In this document: positions 48,479 through 61,025 of the stretch, piece by piece
Numbering within the stretch: position 1 is the stretch's first letter
How the letters are laid out: every line of letters begins with the position of its first letter
From: Fragilariopsis cylindrus CCMP1102
Lineage: Eukaryota > Bacillariophyta > Bacillariophyceae > Bacillariales > Bacillariaceae
Assembly (NCBI GenBank): GCA_900095095.1
Contig: FMBT01000427.1
Location: forward strand, 1-64,000
DNA length: 64,000 bases
Direction: 5' to 3'
Position numbers and translations under genes: made by a program
The notes under the pieces: model-generated
Seen by the model: only the letters and a program-made list of their open reading frames with translations
What the model was told of the DNA's origin: nothing
Databases searched by the model: none

Positions 48479-51400
48479 CTACTTCTTCCCTTTCTTCTTA
48501 ACAAGCTGAAGACGCGCAATCTTTTCTGCCTTCGCAGTTGCGGCGACCTCTACCTTAAGTTGTCTGGTTTTATTTTGCTTCTCTACTTCAGCTTGCAACT
48601 GTTGTAGGATAGTTTCCTTATAATCGTCAAATCCTTCCTTCCACTCCGTCACCCCTTCTTTCTCGACCACCCAAAGGGTACAGTTACATTCATCAATGAG
48701 CCGTTGGTCGTGGGTAACAATCACGATACCTCCGTTGAATTCGTTGATGGCGTCACATAGAGCATCAATGGTTTCGATGTCAAGATTATTAGTTGGTTCA
48801 TCGAGCAAAAGAATATGTGGATTTTGTAGAGACAATTCTACCAAAACTACTCGGGCCTTTTGACCTCCGCTTAAGTCTCTCATGACGACTTCGTGGGCGT
48901 GACCTTCTAGACCGTACCGACCGAGCCGATTACGACATGACTGGTAGTCCAAGTCATTAAAGCGATCTCGCAAATGTTCTATTGGTGTTTTGCCCATAGG
49001 CAACCTATCGACAAAATGCTGGTTATATATACCCATCCTCAAGCGCGGATTCCTCTTCACATCTCCTTTCGTGGCTTTGATTTCTCCTGTCAAGAGTTTC
49101 AAAAGAGTCTAAAGGATAGGCCAAAAATACAACGTGAAAAAATGAAGGATGAGAGATGTGATGTACAGTATGAATTTCGAACGAGCCTCCATAGGCACTC
49201 CTGATTACAATTAGAAAATGACCGCTGTAAACTCGTTCATTCGATTCAAATCCGGCTAGAAGCACAAAAAATGAAAAGAAAACTTACCGTTTTACCAGCA
49301 CCATTAGGCCCTACAATACAGATACGGCTATCCATGTCAATACCAAAGTCGATTTTCTCAAAGATAACAGGATGCTTCGGCGAATATCGGAAATGCACGT
49401 TGGTAACATCCATGACAGGTCTTGATAATTGCGGAACTTCCGTAAATTCCAGTTTGACGACGTATTCTTTGGGTCTCGTGATAAGTTGTGCAACTTCTGC
49501 AGTCTCTGTTCCAGCAGCAATCGCTTGGTTCTTCTTTTTTGCACTTCTCGCACCGGCTTCGCGTTTTGTAGATTTCTTGATCGTTTCTGTAGCTTTATTC
49601 TTAGATTGACCTTGTCTTTTGAGTTCTCGTAGACGTTTCTCTTGCTTTTCGTAAGCCTTCACTTGTTGTTTGAGACGGTCCTTCTCGCCTTCTTGAAACT
49701 ATCGTAATTACCTTGTATGCAATGAGTTTCAGGTCTTCAATGTGTAGAATCTCTTGACATACACTGTTCAGAAAGTCTTGATCGTGAGAAACAACAAATA
49801 ATGTTTTTTCCAAGTTTGCAGGTAATCGTCAAGCCAGATAACAGCATTCAAATCAAGATGATTTGTCGGTTCGTCCAACATGAGAAGAGTCGGCTCGACA
49901 AACAGGGCACGTGCCAAACTAATTCTCATCCGCCAACCCCCCGAAAACATCTTGGTCGGCTTCGTTGCATCTCTGTGGTAAAACCAAGACCAGATAAAAT
50001 ACCATGAGCCTTCGCCTCCATCGAATCGCTCCCATGTTCGTTAATTCTTCCACAACGACTCCGAGTCGGTCAATCGTTTCTTCCGATTCATCGCCGCCAT
50101 CCACCTTGGCCATCAAATTTTTTCTTCTTCAATCAAATTCCATCGAGTCTTATCGGCTCGAAGAACAGCTTCTACCGCAGGTGTGTTATCCGCGACGACT
50201 TCCTGTTCGACATACAAGAAGTCGATACGAGGAGGCAACATCATATCTCCCGAGGCGATCATTTTTAACAACGTCGATTTACCCCGTCCATTCGCACCGA
50301 CTAATCCGTATCGGCGTCCGTGTGCATAGTTAAGGCCGCATCCTTGAACAAGATCTTACCCGCAGCGGAGATACTAAAGTTCGGAATGTTGATATCCAGA
50401 GATTTTGCCATTGTGGATCCTTCGGGTTCACGGCAGTTTGGGAACAGGCAAATTGTGCTCCTTCGGCACTAGCTTTCGCAGCGACCATTTCATATTCGGC
50501 AGCCCTTTCCGCAGCTTCACGTTCCTTGATTAACAGTTTGCGTTGTTGTTACTCAGTTTTTTACCATCCTTACCAAACAACATCTGACATATGAAATAAA
50601 AAGTGGATAATAATAACAACAACAAATATCAATGATGGACGGATATTAGCAACAGCACCGAAAAAAATACAACAGCAAAGAGACGACACATCACCACCAC
50701 CATCACCACACCCAAATCGTCAAATCAACGAGAACAAAAATGTAGGAATATGTATTTATTCAACACGGTTCTTGGTTCGCATCGTGATAAAAAGATGCAG
50801 TCATAATCCTCCAATCGGTGTTGGTGGATATTATTCTATCCACAAAACAACTTTACCCCAATCTTCTATAATCATACATACATAGTACAAGTAGTAGTAC
50901 TTCTTTTGTATTTCCTGACGTACCTTATTTGGGTCCTCCTCATTACCTGCCTCCTCCGCCTGACGTTGTGCATTACTTTTGTCCGACCAAACCACATCAT
51001 CTGGTGCACCATACATCACCTCATCATCAATATCACCACCTTCTTCTTCACCGACTAACGTATCGGGAACTTTCGGAATATTATCCGCTACTTGTTTCTG
51101 CTGTGGTGGTGTTGGTGCTTTCTTCTTCTTCGTCGTTTCGTTAGTAGTAGTAGCAGTCGCAGCAGCTGCTGCTTCTTCTGCTTCTTCCTTTTTCTTCATG
51201 GCCGCCTCCATTTGCAATTCAAATTTCGACTTTTTCTTCGCGGCTGCTTCCGCTTTTCGTGCCTGCTCTTCGTCGATATCATCATCATCATTATGCTTCT
51301 CCTTTTATTCTTTTCTTATCTTTTCTTTTTTCTTTCTTTTCTTTTTTCTTCTTTTCCTTTTTTCTTTCTTTTCCTTTTCTCTTTTTCTTCTTATCTTTGG

Positions 51401-51998
51401 AAGAAGGTCCATCGTCTAAGATTTTGAAGGCGATTTGTTCTACATCATCCTCGTCTTCTTGTTCCTCATCATCCTCATCCTCATCATCGGTCACTTTGTC
51501 GTCGTCACTGTCATCATCGCCGCCCAGCATCATTAATTGTTGTAATTGAGCTTGGACGACCACCTTTCTTTTTGTTCTTCTTAGAAGCAGGTTGCGGGAC
51601 GAGATCGTCTCGTCTTCATCCATCATCATCATCATCGTACGATGGAATAGGAGGACCGCCCTTTTTCTTGCCTCCTTTCTTCGATGATTGTACCGGTGGT
51701 AGCATTTCCTCATCACTGCTACCATCGTCGTCGTCACTATCATCGTCTTTCAGTTTGAGTCCACCACCGAGTCTTGCCAAGTCCCCATCATCATCATCAT
51801 ATCACTGTTTTGTTTATTTTTATTTTGCTGTGCATGTTGCTTAGCCTGTTGCTTAGCTAATTTCTGTTGCTTTCGAGATAATTTAGGAGCCTCAGCATCT
51901 GTTTCCTCTTTCTTGCTGGAGCCTCCTTGTGGGATTTCCTCTTGATCAGACCAGTCATCATCACCCCGACCCTTCTTTCCACCTTTTTTTCGACCCAT
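48479..51998 (-). CDS. ABCF1: ABCF1-type ABC ATPase (translation factor, no membrane domain)
   Basis: Twin-ATPase protein that works on ribosomes and translation initiation. Exons: 51998-50924 (Lys/Glu/Asp-rich N-terminus, [18 protein letters not shown], coiled coils), 50583-49288 and 49108-48479. Introns are 340 and 179 bp, the second interrupting Walker A 2 as [17 protein letters not shown]. ATPase 1 shows [39 protein letters not shown], the signature [16 protein letters not shown] and [20 protein letters not shown]. The linker is [17 protein letters not shown]. ATPase 2 has [31 protein letters not shown] and [19 protein letters not shown]. These match animal ABCF1 closely. About nine one-base losses at homopolymers break exon 2 between 49690 and 50550 (e.g. 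GG runs and A runs), each with homology continuing in the next frame. Consensus errors are much likelier than decay because every motif is intact. Confidence 0.85.
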
Positions 51999-52556
51999 TG
52001 TAAATAGTTATTTATTTTCTTATTTGTGTGTGTTTGTAATTTTTTTGAAATTTATGTTTATTGTTTCAGGATGGATTGTTACAAAAAGGATTTGTACAAA
52101 ATGATTTTATCGCACGCGCGGACGACGGACATACGCCGTGTCGCACCCCTCAAACAATTTATTACCCCTGAATTGAATCAGATTTTTCTTTCAAGATACC
52201 TTTACCATGCAAAATTAGGCGCGAAAAAAAAAAGCACGAGACGTAACGGAATTCGGCGACGTTGATGGAACAATGTTTTTAGATTGGCATCCGCTAGAAT
52301 GCTGTTAGAATGATATGTACAGTATCTACTTCGAAGTACTTGCATGCCTTCACAGCCATCACACATCACGAACAAAGAATACTTAGATTAGTTTCGATTG
52401 CTCTTCATTTAGTTACTGTAGCAGCTATTGCATGGTACCAACATTCAACAAATAATGATATTGACGAGAGCCAATCGACGAGAGCCAAATGAATAGAACA
52501 GAAACCACTAGATTCCGACCCAACAAACGTCAACATAACAAATACAGTACCACAAA
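51999..52556. other. divergent promoter region, ABCF1 / Na+/H+ exchanger
   Basis: About 560 bp. Short plus-strand frames at 52072-52265 and 52310-52492 have no recognisable content and are probably 5' untranslated or chance. Confidence 0.4.
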
Positions 52557-54696
52557 ATGAGCGACAACTACGATGACGATGACGAGATAAACAACACGGG
52601 TGGTCATAATACCCTTCCCGTCTTTTTTCTATTCTTTATGCTATTACTAGCATTCGTCTTACTCTTGGGACGATCATTACATAATAGACCGAAATTAAAT
52701 TCGATCTTGTCGGAACCAGCCATGATATTGATGGTCAGTGTCTTTTTTTCATTTCTTATCAAGATCTTTTTTGTCTCATCCTCCGGAGACGATGACAACA
52801 ACGATGATGGGACAACAGCAAGCTAATAATGACGACGACGACAATACTAATGAAAACAATAGTAATAATAATTATGGAGGAGTCGATCAGAATCAACTCT
52901 CAACATTCTTATTCACATTTTCCGGGGAACTATTTTTTATGGTCTTCTTACCACCATTATGTTTAATAGTGGATATGAATTAAAACGTGAATTATTTTTT
53001 CGACACTGAAACCAATTGTTTCCTTTGCGGTGGTCGGTACCGCTGTATCGGGGATGGTAACAGGACTGTGTATGTATGGTCTATCCTCATTATTGGGGTT
53101 GGATGGGTGAGGATGCTGTCGAGATGAACCTATTCGAGTTCTTAACATTCGGATCCTTAATTACCGCCACCGATACAGTCTCAGTATTGGGTGTGTTGAA
53201 TGCCAAGAAAGTGAATCCACATCTCTTCTCTCTCGTCTTTGGAGAAAGTGCATTGAATGATGCTGTGGCAATTGTATTATTTCAATCATATTCTCGTTTA
53301 GTAAGAATGGGTGGTATCGAGAACCAGCAATCATTAGTCCATGAGATATCATCGTTTGTGACCGTATTCTTATTGGACATAGTGGGTTGTCCTATTATGG
53401 GTATGATATTTGCCTTCGTTTCGGCACTGGTATTTAAGCATGTGGACTTTTATGGGACGCCCATTCTGGAACTTAGTTTATACATCCTAATTATCTATTT
53501 TCCCTTCATTGTGGCGGAAGTATTAGGGATGAGTGGTATTGTGACAATTTTCTTTACTGGAATATTTGCTAGGCGTTACATCGAACCGAACATATCGGAG
53601 GAAACGAAACACAATGCGGAGGTGATCTTTAGTTTGGTCGCCTACCTGGCGGAAGTATGTATCTTTATTAATTTAGGTTTGTCTGTTTTTGGCTTTCAAG
53701 GTAGCTTCCATTGGGCATTTATTGGTTGTGCCTTCCTAGCATCTCTAATTGGTCGAGCGATGAGTATCTATCCCATATCTTTCTTTTCCAACTTGTCTCT
53801 AGTGAATACAAGGAAAGACCTTTATTATCACCAGTGTCGAATAGGAGAGCAACAGTTGATGTTGCTTTAAGCAAGGACGTTGGATATGATATCACGACAG
53901 CTATCTCGACTATGGATGAAGAAGAAGTATACCAACAGCAGCAGCAGCAGCCAGCAACTCATGATTCATCTGCAGGAAACGATACCAAATGTATTCAAGT
54001 GGATGGGAGCTCCGTTGGGACTGGGATCATGCGACAACGACATACACCCGATGAAAGTCTTGACAAGATCATTCCATCAAAATTCATGCATTTCTTATGG
54101 TTTGCTGGCTTAAGAGGTGCTGTTGCCTATGCTTGCGCCCGAGACTTCCCCAATGTGCACGGTAACAAGGACGAAGTTATAGCTGCCACTATGGTCATTG
54201 TTTTCTTCAGTGTAATCGTGATGGGCGCGTTTTGTGATCCACTTTTGAAAATACTCAACATTCAAATGGGAGTTGATAATCAAGAATACATGAAAGAATG
54301 GCGCAATCGTCGATCATTGGATGGTCGAATTCACCAATTAGGTATGTATTGGTTAAGTTCGAATTCGATGTTGTAAAGAAAGAATAGGACGAAATTTCAT
54401 TAATCGATATATCGTATCCATGATATTTGAATCGATAGCATAACTTACACTCTTTGTCTTTCTGCTACTTTATATCACGCCGAAATTTATTTGCAGAGAA
54501 AAGATTCGTATATGATGTGGTCGTTCGAGACAAGTCAGACAGTGTAGAACTGATAGAAAAACCTTTCCAGCTTACCAACGTTGATGGTACACTGCCCCAA
54601 TCAACACGAACAGTTTCCGAGTGTGAGTGTGAGAGGGCAATGACCGCATCAGCAGTAGCAAGGACTTTGACGGGATCGGGAGCATTTGTGATGTAG
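52557..54696 (+). CDS. Na+/H+ exchanger (NHE, CPA1 family)
   Basis: Exchanges Na+ (or K+) for H+ across a membrane. Start ATG at 52557 (MSDNYDDDDE), with a first membrane segment at LPVFFLFFMLLLAFVLLLG. After Asp/Asn inserts come FTFSGELFFMVFLPP, NSGYELKRELFFRH, FLTFGSLITATDTVSVLGVL (ATD motif), SLVFGESALNDAVAIVLFQS (the NHE ND transport motif) and, later, LWFAGLRGAVAYACARDFP. A cytoplasmic loop rich in Gln splits the last two membrane segments. The final intron (54342-54496) joins HQL to EKRFVYDV. Five one-base shifts are implied: near 52800-52840, at 52957-52966, 53007, 53105-53107 and 53810-53811, nearly all at short runs. About 700 residues. Plasma or organelle membrane cannot be decided. 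Confidence 0.82.
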
Positions 54697-55292
54697 TACT
54701 ATCTTTTCAAAAGGATCATACGACACTGCTTTATCGATGATATTATCTGACTTGCACAATTTATGATCTGTATAGTTTAGTATCGAGAGTACACGTATGG
54801 CGTATTTAGCAAAAGAGGAAAGGAATGTATGCTCACTCATATAAGAGTGAATATGTTGTAAGGAGACACATCAAAAGAATTAGCTAATGCTAATGATAAT
54901 ATCAATGTCCAATTTATGACTCCCGACTATGAGTGACTGCTAAGTCCGCTTGGAGTGCACGAAGTTGCGGCACCTCGAAGAGGCACGCCGATTGTATGTT
55001 AATACTTTAAGTAATTTAAAGATTATAATATGTACTATTTCTTATATACTATGTATTGTGTTATAATGCCAACTTGTTTTTCTGATCTGGATTATTGTAT
55101 GTAATGGTAAATTGTAAAGTGACTGACTGACTGACTCTCTCTCTTCGTTAATGAAGTCCTTTTTTAGATGTATATTTCTCTTTTCTTTTATCGATTGGTT
55201 GATGTGATATGATGTGATGATGGTGAATAAATAATGCATGTTGGTCTTACATTTTTTTATCTTTGTAGTTTTTCTTCTTTTATCTTCTTCTT
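54697..55292. other. convergent 3' intergenic region
   Basis: About 600 bp. A (GACT)n tract lies at 55121-55136. No supported gene. Confidence 0.45.
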
Positions 55293-56179
55293 TTAAGGAG
55301 CTACAGGAAGAGGAATATTTGTTACCACATTAATCTTTTGGGTAATATATCCAGCTTGTGGTCCTCGGATTTCTGCATCATCAGTAAAACTTACATCATC
55401 AACAAAACTTGTGGCGGGAGTTAAAGTACTACCAGTAATAGTTGTAACATCAACATATCCGACAGCACCTACAAACAAACCAGTACCACCAATGATAGTT
55501 CCTGGATAGCTTGGCGGCAATGAAGGAACAATTTCACCTGCATTATTGTTATCTCTAAAGGTAGTAAGAGAAATAAGAACTTGTTCCAATGGATTAAAAA
55601 CAAATTTAGATCCAGCATAAATGGCTAAACAATTATATCCACCACCACCTAAACATAAGTTTAGTAAACATGAATGTCCTAAAATTTGAGGTCCTGCAAC
55701 TTGTGTTGCAACACATTCACCATTAAAGAAAAATCCTGGATCCTTTTGTGGAATGAATTTAGGTTGACGTTGTCCAGCAAATTGTCCTCGTTTATCAAGG
55801 AATAATAACAATCAAAGTTATCAGCTGCAGACGTACCCAAACGATCAACAATTTGTACATCAGCTGGATCATAAATACCACCTGATTGGATTGTTGACGA
55901 ACCTAACAAATTTAGCTGACCCAATCTGTTTTCTTCTGGAACAATACTTTTCTGTTGAGGAATAACAAAAGCAAAATCTTGTTGTCTAGTAATACACACA
56001 TATCCACGTGAAAAGACTAAACCAGCATCATTTGTTTGAAGTTGACGTTCAGCTTTATCTTTGCCCATCTTTTCTCGTGCACGTAACTTGAGTTCATTTG
56101 CCTCAACACCTTTGACGGTGGAGGAGGAGAAGGCAGTAACAACAAATACGGTGATCGCAGCAGCAGCAGTAAACTTCAT
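55293..56179 (-). CDS. secreted dirigent / allene-oxide-cyclase-like barrel protein
   Basis: About 296 residues. The N-terminus is a signal peptide (MKFTAAAAITVFVVTAFSSS) and the body is rich in strands and Cys. A one-base loss at 55801-55802 (sense TT) breaks DNFDCYY from FLDKRGQFAGQRQ; homology to secreted-protein style sequence continues on both sides, so it is likely a sequence error. The C-terminal part has CLGGGGYNCLAIYAG and, as its best clue, PGTIIGGTGLFVGAVGYVDV, which fits the GGTG-F-GA-G motif of dirigent and allene-oxide-cyclase barrels. Proteins of this fold guide radical coupling or cyclise oxylipins in plants; here an extracellular or wall-associated role is all that can be inferred. 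The family call rests mainly on this one motif. Confidence 0.5.
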
Positions 56180-56558
56180 GATTGTTTGATTTGATTTGAT
56201 TTTTTTTTAATGACTCTATTTGATGTGTTGTGACTACAGATATACCGGTAGGTAAAAGTTATAATCTGCTGCGTTGCGTTGTTTTACAATAATTCGCTTT
56301 TTCATGTTCTGATTGATACCAATGCATACTGCCTATATTTTTTACTTTTGTTCATTTTATTATTTCTGAAGAAGAAGAAAATTCGCATTTTCGGATCAGG
56401 ACCTTTGTTCCATCGCTCGGAGGGCCAATTTGTTGCGCGAGCGATGAATTCATCGTTCGTACGCGCGAGAATTTTTTTCTTTTTTCATTTTTCATTTTTT
56501 TTTCAGAGTCATTATTCGTGCACGGATGAAGAACAGAACATGTTACGAACATTGTTTC
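56180..56558. other. intergenic, no supported gene
   Basis: About 380 bp between the promoter side of the dirigent-like gene and the 3' end of the bestrophin-like gene. T-rich tracts only. Confidence 0.4.
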
Positions 56559-57850
56559 TTACTTTACTTCACTTTTTTCGTTGTTTCTTTTGATGAATGA
56601 ATGACGACGACGACGACGATCAGCATCATGCTTCGTTTGTTGTAGGATATTAGATAGTACGGCAAGACAGAAAGAATCCATATCAAGATGATTTGTTCGA
56701 TCTTTTCGAAATGGTGATTCCACTTCTTCTGCGGCACCTTCGACACCCAACAGAGCGAAGGCTGTGAGGAATACCACAGGGATTGTGGCGTATCCTAAGG
56801 ATGCTTCCCAGAAATAGGGCATGGACAGTAAAAACAGCATCAGCCATGTTCGTAAATGTGTGACATACACTAATGGGAGAGGAGTACCCTTAATTCGTTC
56901 CATGGCACCCGATTCATCGATCATGGAATTTAATTGGTCTTCAATTGCAATTAATTGTTTGGTACGTAAATCATTCACTGCATAGGATTGTAATGGCGAC
57001 GACATACTATCGTTGTTGTTATTGAACCCAGTACCATCCTCATCCTCCGTATTTGTAGTTGTATCAACATCAGGAGAGAATAATTCACACATATGTATCC
57101 GAATCATATCAGCTGCATATAATGGTGGATGGATTGCAGTACACAAATCTTCCAGCTCGTCTTCATTTAATATTCCTGCCACACAATTCGGATCAATTTC
57201 TTTGATACCTCGACAAAATTCATCGATGCAATTGAAAAGGCAGCCACCCATCGAATGACGTGATCTCTTTGCTGTGGATGGTGGGAACCATGTACTAGAA
57301 CGGTACTCACAATAGCACGACTACGTACCACAATGACACCCCAGCATTGTCGAGCCATCCAAAATCGAGTGGCGGATCGGTTTAAACGAAATACCAACAA
57401 AAACGCCATGGTGGTATTTAATACAATAGTTAAAAATCCTTGTAGATTTTCTTTTGCTGGTAATTCTTGCAATACCATCATTCCTTTGATGGTTGGTGAT
57501 TTTTCATAAACGATGGTCCAGATAATTGCATTCAAGGTCACCAGAAACCATGGCAACACAATACGATCCAGTGCTCTTCCTTCACACGTCAGTAATGTCA
57601 TTCTCCAACCTGCATTACTTTTTGGATATTTCATTTGTTTCGATCCTGCTTTCATAAAAGTTACTGTTCGAATTGATTCTGTTTCAATTAATGCTTGTAC
57701 CAATGGATAATTTTTATATTTATCCTCATCATTATCATCCTCATCCTCATCCTCTTTTTCGTCAGCAGCAGGTCGGATCGATTTCAATCTTGATCTTGAT
57801 CTCGAACTTGACCTTGCCCTCGACGACGATGAGGAGTCATATACGGGCAA
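56559..57850 (-). CDS. bestrophin-like anion channel
   Basis: Bestrophin-family (UPF0187-type) protein, a pentameric chloride or bicarbonate channel in plastid or other membranes. About 430 residues. The N-terminus is Ser/Arg-rich and then Asp-rich. The channel part begins about SNAGWRMTLLTCEGRALDRI with a membrane segment (VLPWFLVTLNAIIWTIVY). It continues through TTMAFLLVFRLNRSATRFWMARQCWG (residues split by family Arg/Trp positions) and HVIRWVAAF. One extra base in the A4 run at 57235-57238 joins this to FNCIDEFCRGIKEID. The C-terminal half has IKGTPLPLVYVTHLRTWL, PYFWEASLGYATIPVVF and LLGVEGAAEEVESPFRKDRT, the conserved acidic gate and calcium-site-like region. No ATG is in frame at the N-terminus, so the true start is upstream or in another exon. 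Algal relatives move bicarbonate into the thylakoid; that role is possible here. Confidence 0.75.
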
Positions 57851-58291
57851 AATCGTCTTATTGTTCGTATCCGTATTGTCGTCATCGTCGAACGTCCTGT
57901 TATTTGTGTTCTCTTGAAAATAGAAATGTATGTGTGGTTTCGAAGGTCGATAATGGAGCCCATTTTGTGAAATTCCCTTTCACGACTGCATTTCGATAGA
58001 GATACGACTGCGCAAATTCAAACGTGAGTTTATGACGTCATCATCAAGCTGTTAGAAGAGGGGCTAGGGGAATATTACTATTTCTTTCGCTCGATTTTTT
58101 TAAATTCCCTTCATCTCATCACACATCACACATCCCATCATTTCACATTCATCATTCACCATTTTTAAGAGACAAGAGATTCAAAATACTGCGGCTGATG
58201 CTACTACTGTAGTATGAAATACGAGACAGAAACACAAGAGCTGAAAGCGCGCTATTAGTTGCAGTATCAAAAAGTACACTAACTTAACAGT
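57851..58291. other. upstream region of the bestrophin-like gene
   Basis: About 440 bp. It probably includes the missing 5' end or first exon of the bestrophin-like gene (the frame stays open to about 57960) and its promoter. Confidence 0.35.
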
Positions 58292-59010
58292 ATGGAGAAT
58301 GGGACGCAAACGGATAAAGAACAAATCGACCAAGAAGGATACGAGAGCACACACAATCCAATCAATAGTTTGATTTTGTTCTATCAATCAGATGATGATC
58401 TTAGTCTACTAGAACTTCGACAGAAAGTCAAAACGATCCATCCAAATGAAATTATCGGGACCCAGCTTCTTTATCAAATTTTCTTAAATAAAAAATGACC
58501 CTTTGATGACGCTGCTGAATATCTCGTGTGAATTCTCTATCCGGAAGTTGTGTGTTCAGCAAGACATTGTTGGTGGAAATGTTCATTGTTGCATCTTGCG
58601 TATCGCAACGAAATAATGTGCATTCAATTGTGAAGTTATTACTGTCAACATATCCAAGGCGATAAAAATAGAGGATATACGTATGGCCTTCCTCTGCATT
58701 CAATAAAGTATCGAGGAGTACAAGAGAAATACCGAGAGAGGTGATATTATCACTAGAACTGATGTCTGGAAGTTGTTAAGATATTATGCGATGCGTGCGT
58801 ACCCAGACATTAGAAACCTGCAAAAAATTATCTGGAAGGAACCACGTCATTTGATCATTGCATGTGGCCGAGACGAGATATTATCTCATTGGAGATTGTT
58901 AAAATTCTCATGCTTTATTTAGTAGACATTATTGTTGTCGCAGGATACGCCTCCATCATATTATGATGGAATTAGATTTTTAATCGAGATACCTTCTCGT
59001 TATAATAAAA
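58292..59010 (+). pseudogene. broken ankyrin-type gene
   Basis: Starts with an open frame of 68 residues (MENGTQTDKEQIDQEGYEST to FLNKK at 58498). It goes on in other frames with ankyrin-like pieces: LLHLAYRNEI and VKLLLSTYP (about 58590-58665), HLIIACGRDE and ISLEIVKIL (about 58850-58915). Stops and shifts separate them. Some shifts may be consensus errors as elsewhere in the window, but there are too many breaks for me to restore a gene, so I call it a pseudogene with reserve. Confidence 0.4.
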
Positions 59011-59091
59011 CCACAACAATTGTTGCTGACCGATCATCCAATAAGTATAACAAGTAAAACAAAATAAGTAAAGCGCGGTATAGTGTGAGAT

Positions 59092-59232
59092 CTAGTTTGA
59101 TGATATTATTCGTTTCCAGCAGGCAATCTTCATTGTTTTATCATCAATGACAATGTCGAATGGTAGCAGAAATTCAGCAACTGTTGATCTTGATTTAAAT
59201 TTATATTGTTGTTGTTCACTACGGTATCTCAT
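59092..59232 (-). CDS. possible short ORF or terminal exon
   Basis: A 46-residue frame from ATG at 59232 (MRYRSEQQQYKFKSRSTVAE) to TAG at 59092, with a mixed, protein-like composition (FLLPFDIVIDDKTMKIACWK). Upstream on the same strand a GTAAGT donor at 59409 and a TTTCAG acceptor at 59358 would define a 52-bp intron in its leader. No family recognised; it could be the last exon of a longer gene. Confidence 0.25.
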   Translation of the reverse strand: MRYRSEQQQYKFKSRSTVAEFLLPFDIVIDDKTMKIACWKRIISSN

Positions 59233-60270
59233 CGTCGTAGGATAATTATTATTACTATTCAAGAAGTTATTGTTTTTATGGGGTATGCGAATACAAAAGC
59301 TACAATAGAGAGTAGAGGAAAGTTTTCGATTGTTTTTATTATATGATGACTGTATTTCTGAAACAAGAAGTAGTCAACGACTAATAAATAAAAGTAAATA
59401 TACACTTACCTGTGAATGAATGAAACTTGTTGAAGTTGAAGCGTACTGTAGGCGATGAATGGAGAAGGAACAAGCTACGTGCGTACGATTAGCGTTGACA
59501 AAACTTATTTCTTATACTAGTCGTATAATATGTACTACAGTTGTATACGAGGTCCTATAATTTGTGGTGGTTCTGAGGAGCAGCGAATAATGTGAAAGAT
59601 ATCGTCGCTTGAAGAACATTATTTGTTAAAACGATTGAACCTTAAAGTAAAACTGCCCTTTGTTATCAGTAGACTTGAAGCAGACTTGAAGTATAGATTC
59701 GATTCATTCATGGTGATCACGGAATCTTGTTAATAAACTTGAAATATATTATTAGCGCTTGTTAAAAATATATATTATGATAGTACAATTTGTGCTTTTC
59801 ATCGTACATACAAGTCGTACAACGGCTTATCTGTACGGTACCCGTATGTGTTGTTTACGATTTTCTTTATCTGTGAATGATTGCTTCGACGAAGCATTTT
59901 AATTAAGTTGCGCTAACTTAGTTCTATAAGTATTTTTGCTAGAAGCAAGTACAAAAATATGCCTTTTGACTCGTGACAAAAAAATAATTACCGCGCGCAC
60001 AATAGTGTTGCATCGAGAATTACGTCTGAAAAAAATCATGTTGTAAAGTTTTCATATAAAATTGTTCTTTACCCGTTGCGTTACAAGTACAAGTAAGTAC
60101 TTCCTCTACCGTATGAAGTGGCGCTAAAATGTGTATTCACCAAAAAAAGAGTTCTATTACTGTAGTTACGACTCACTCAATAGTAATAGATGCATACGTA
60201 TATCCGTCAAAATAAAGTCAAGGGAGTTGCAGATAGATAGTATAAAGATACAAAAAACGAATATCCAACC
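59233..60270. other. intergenic, no supported gene
   Basis: About 1 kb of AT-rich sequence on both sides of the short leader intron mentioned for the ORF at 59092. No repeats or RNA genes stand out. Confidence 0.35.
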
Positions 60271-61025
60271 ATGTCATCATCGTCATCTGAGACTCCAGAC
60301 TGCGAATTTTCCAACTTGGCAACAGCAGTTGTTTTGGGATCTACTACACATTTTTTTTCCTACTTTTGGATTGGTCTCGTTTGGTATGTTAACTGAGAAT
60401 TGTATCAGACTGCAAACGCGAGACGACTATCTCGTGACCCATCCAAAACCATCATCCAAGGGCAAGTGAAGTCAGTTGAGGAGTAGGAGAACATCTCTTC
60501 ACCCCCTCGTCTACCTTATCACTTATGAGTATATTCCAATGGTATGGCCTCAAGAGGCGGATGCATTGATTGTAAATCTAATGGATACGATGATTCATTG
60601 TCTGATGCAGTCATCAGTATGTTAATATCCGAGTCCATTTTCAGTAGCAGAAGTGAGAGTACAACGCAAGTTCACGAGTTAAGAAATGGGCAATATCAGG
60701 CAGGCAAGACATTGACGTACAAATCTACCTCGAGATCCCATGTCTGGGCGAGTTGCGGAAGAACTTTTAAATTATAAGACAGATAAATGCCCGAAAGCCT
60801 TCGGTTTCTTATAATAGGATTATTTATGTTTGTATTCGTCACATTTGGACCCTAGGATTTTGGGTGTCTTTACAAGATATCTTGCAGGATGGATGCCGAA
60901 AAAATGCTGTCGTTTTCTTGTTTGTTGCCTATGTGTTATATCCGGGTCTACTCGTGTTGTATCTTGTGTGCTTGTGCGGGTATCGATGGAAAGACTTAAA
61001 GTGGAGTGATTTATGTCTACTTTAA
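60271..61025 (+). CDS. possible small membrane protein gene in several frames
   Basis: Starts at an ATG near 60271 (MSSSSSETPDCEFSNLATAV) with a membrane-like segment (HFFSYFWIGLVWYV). The longest clean piece is the last: 60792-61025 encodes RKPSVSYNRIIYVCIRHIW, then LGFWVSLQDILQDG and a hydrophobic segment (NAVVFLFVAYVLYPGLLVLY) ending KWSDLCLL. The middle (60420-60790) alternates between frames. It could be one membrane protein with consensus errors or introns, or a decayed gene. No family recognised. Confidence 0.3.

Noticed and set aside
51291-51743. Separate Lys/Glu-rich protein on the minus strand
   Set aside because: It lies inside the first exon of ABCF1, in the expected low-complexity N-terminal region, and is best read as part of that gene with frame errors.
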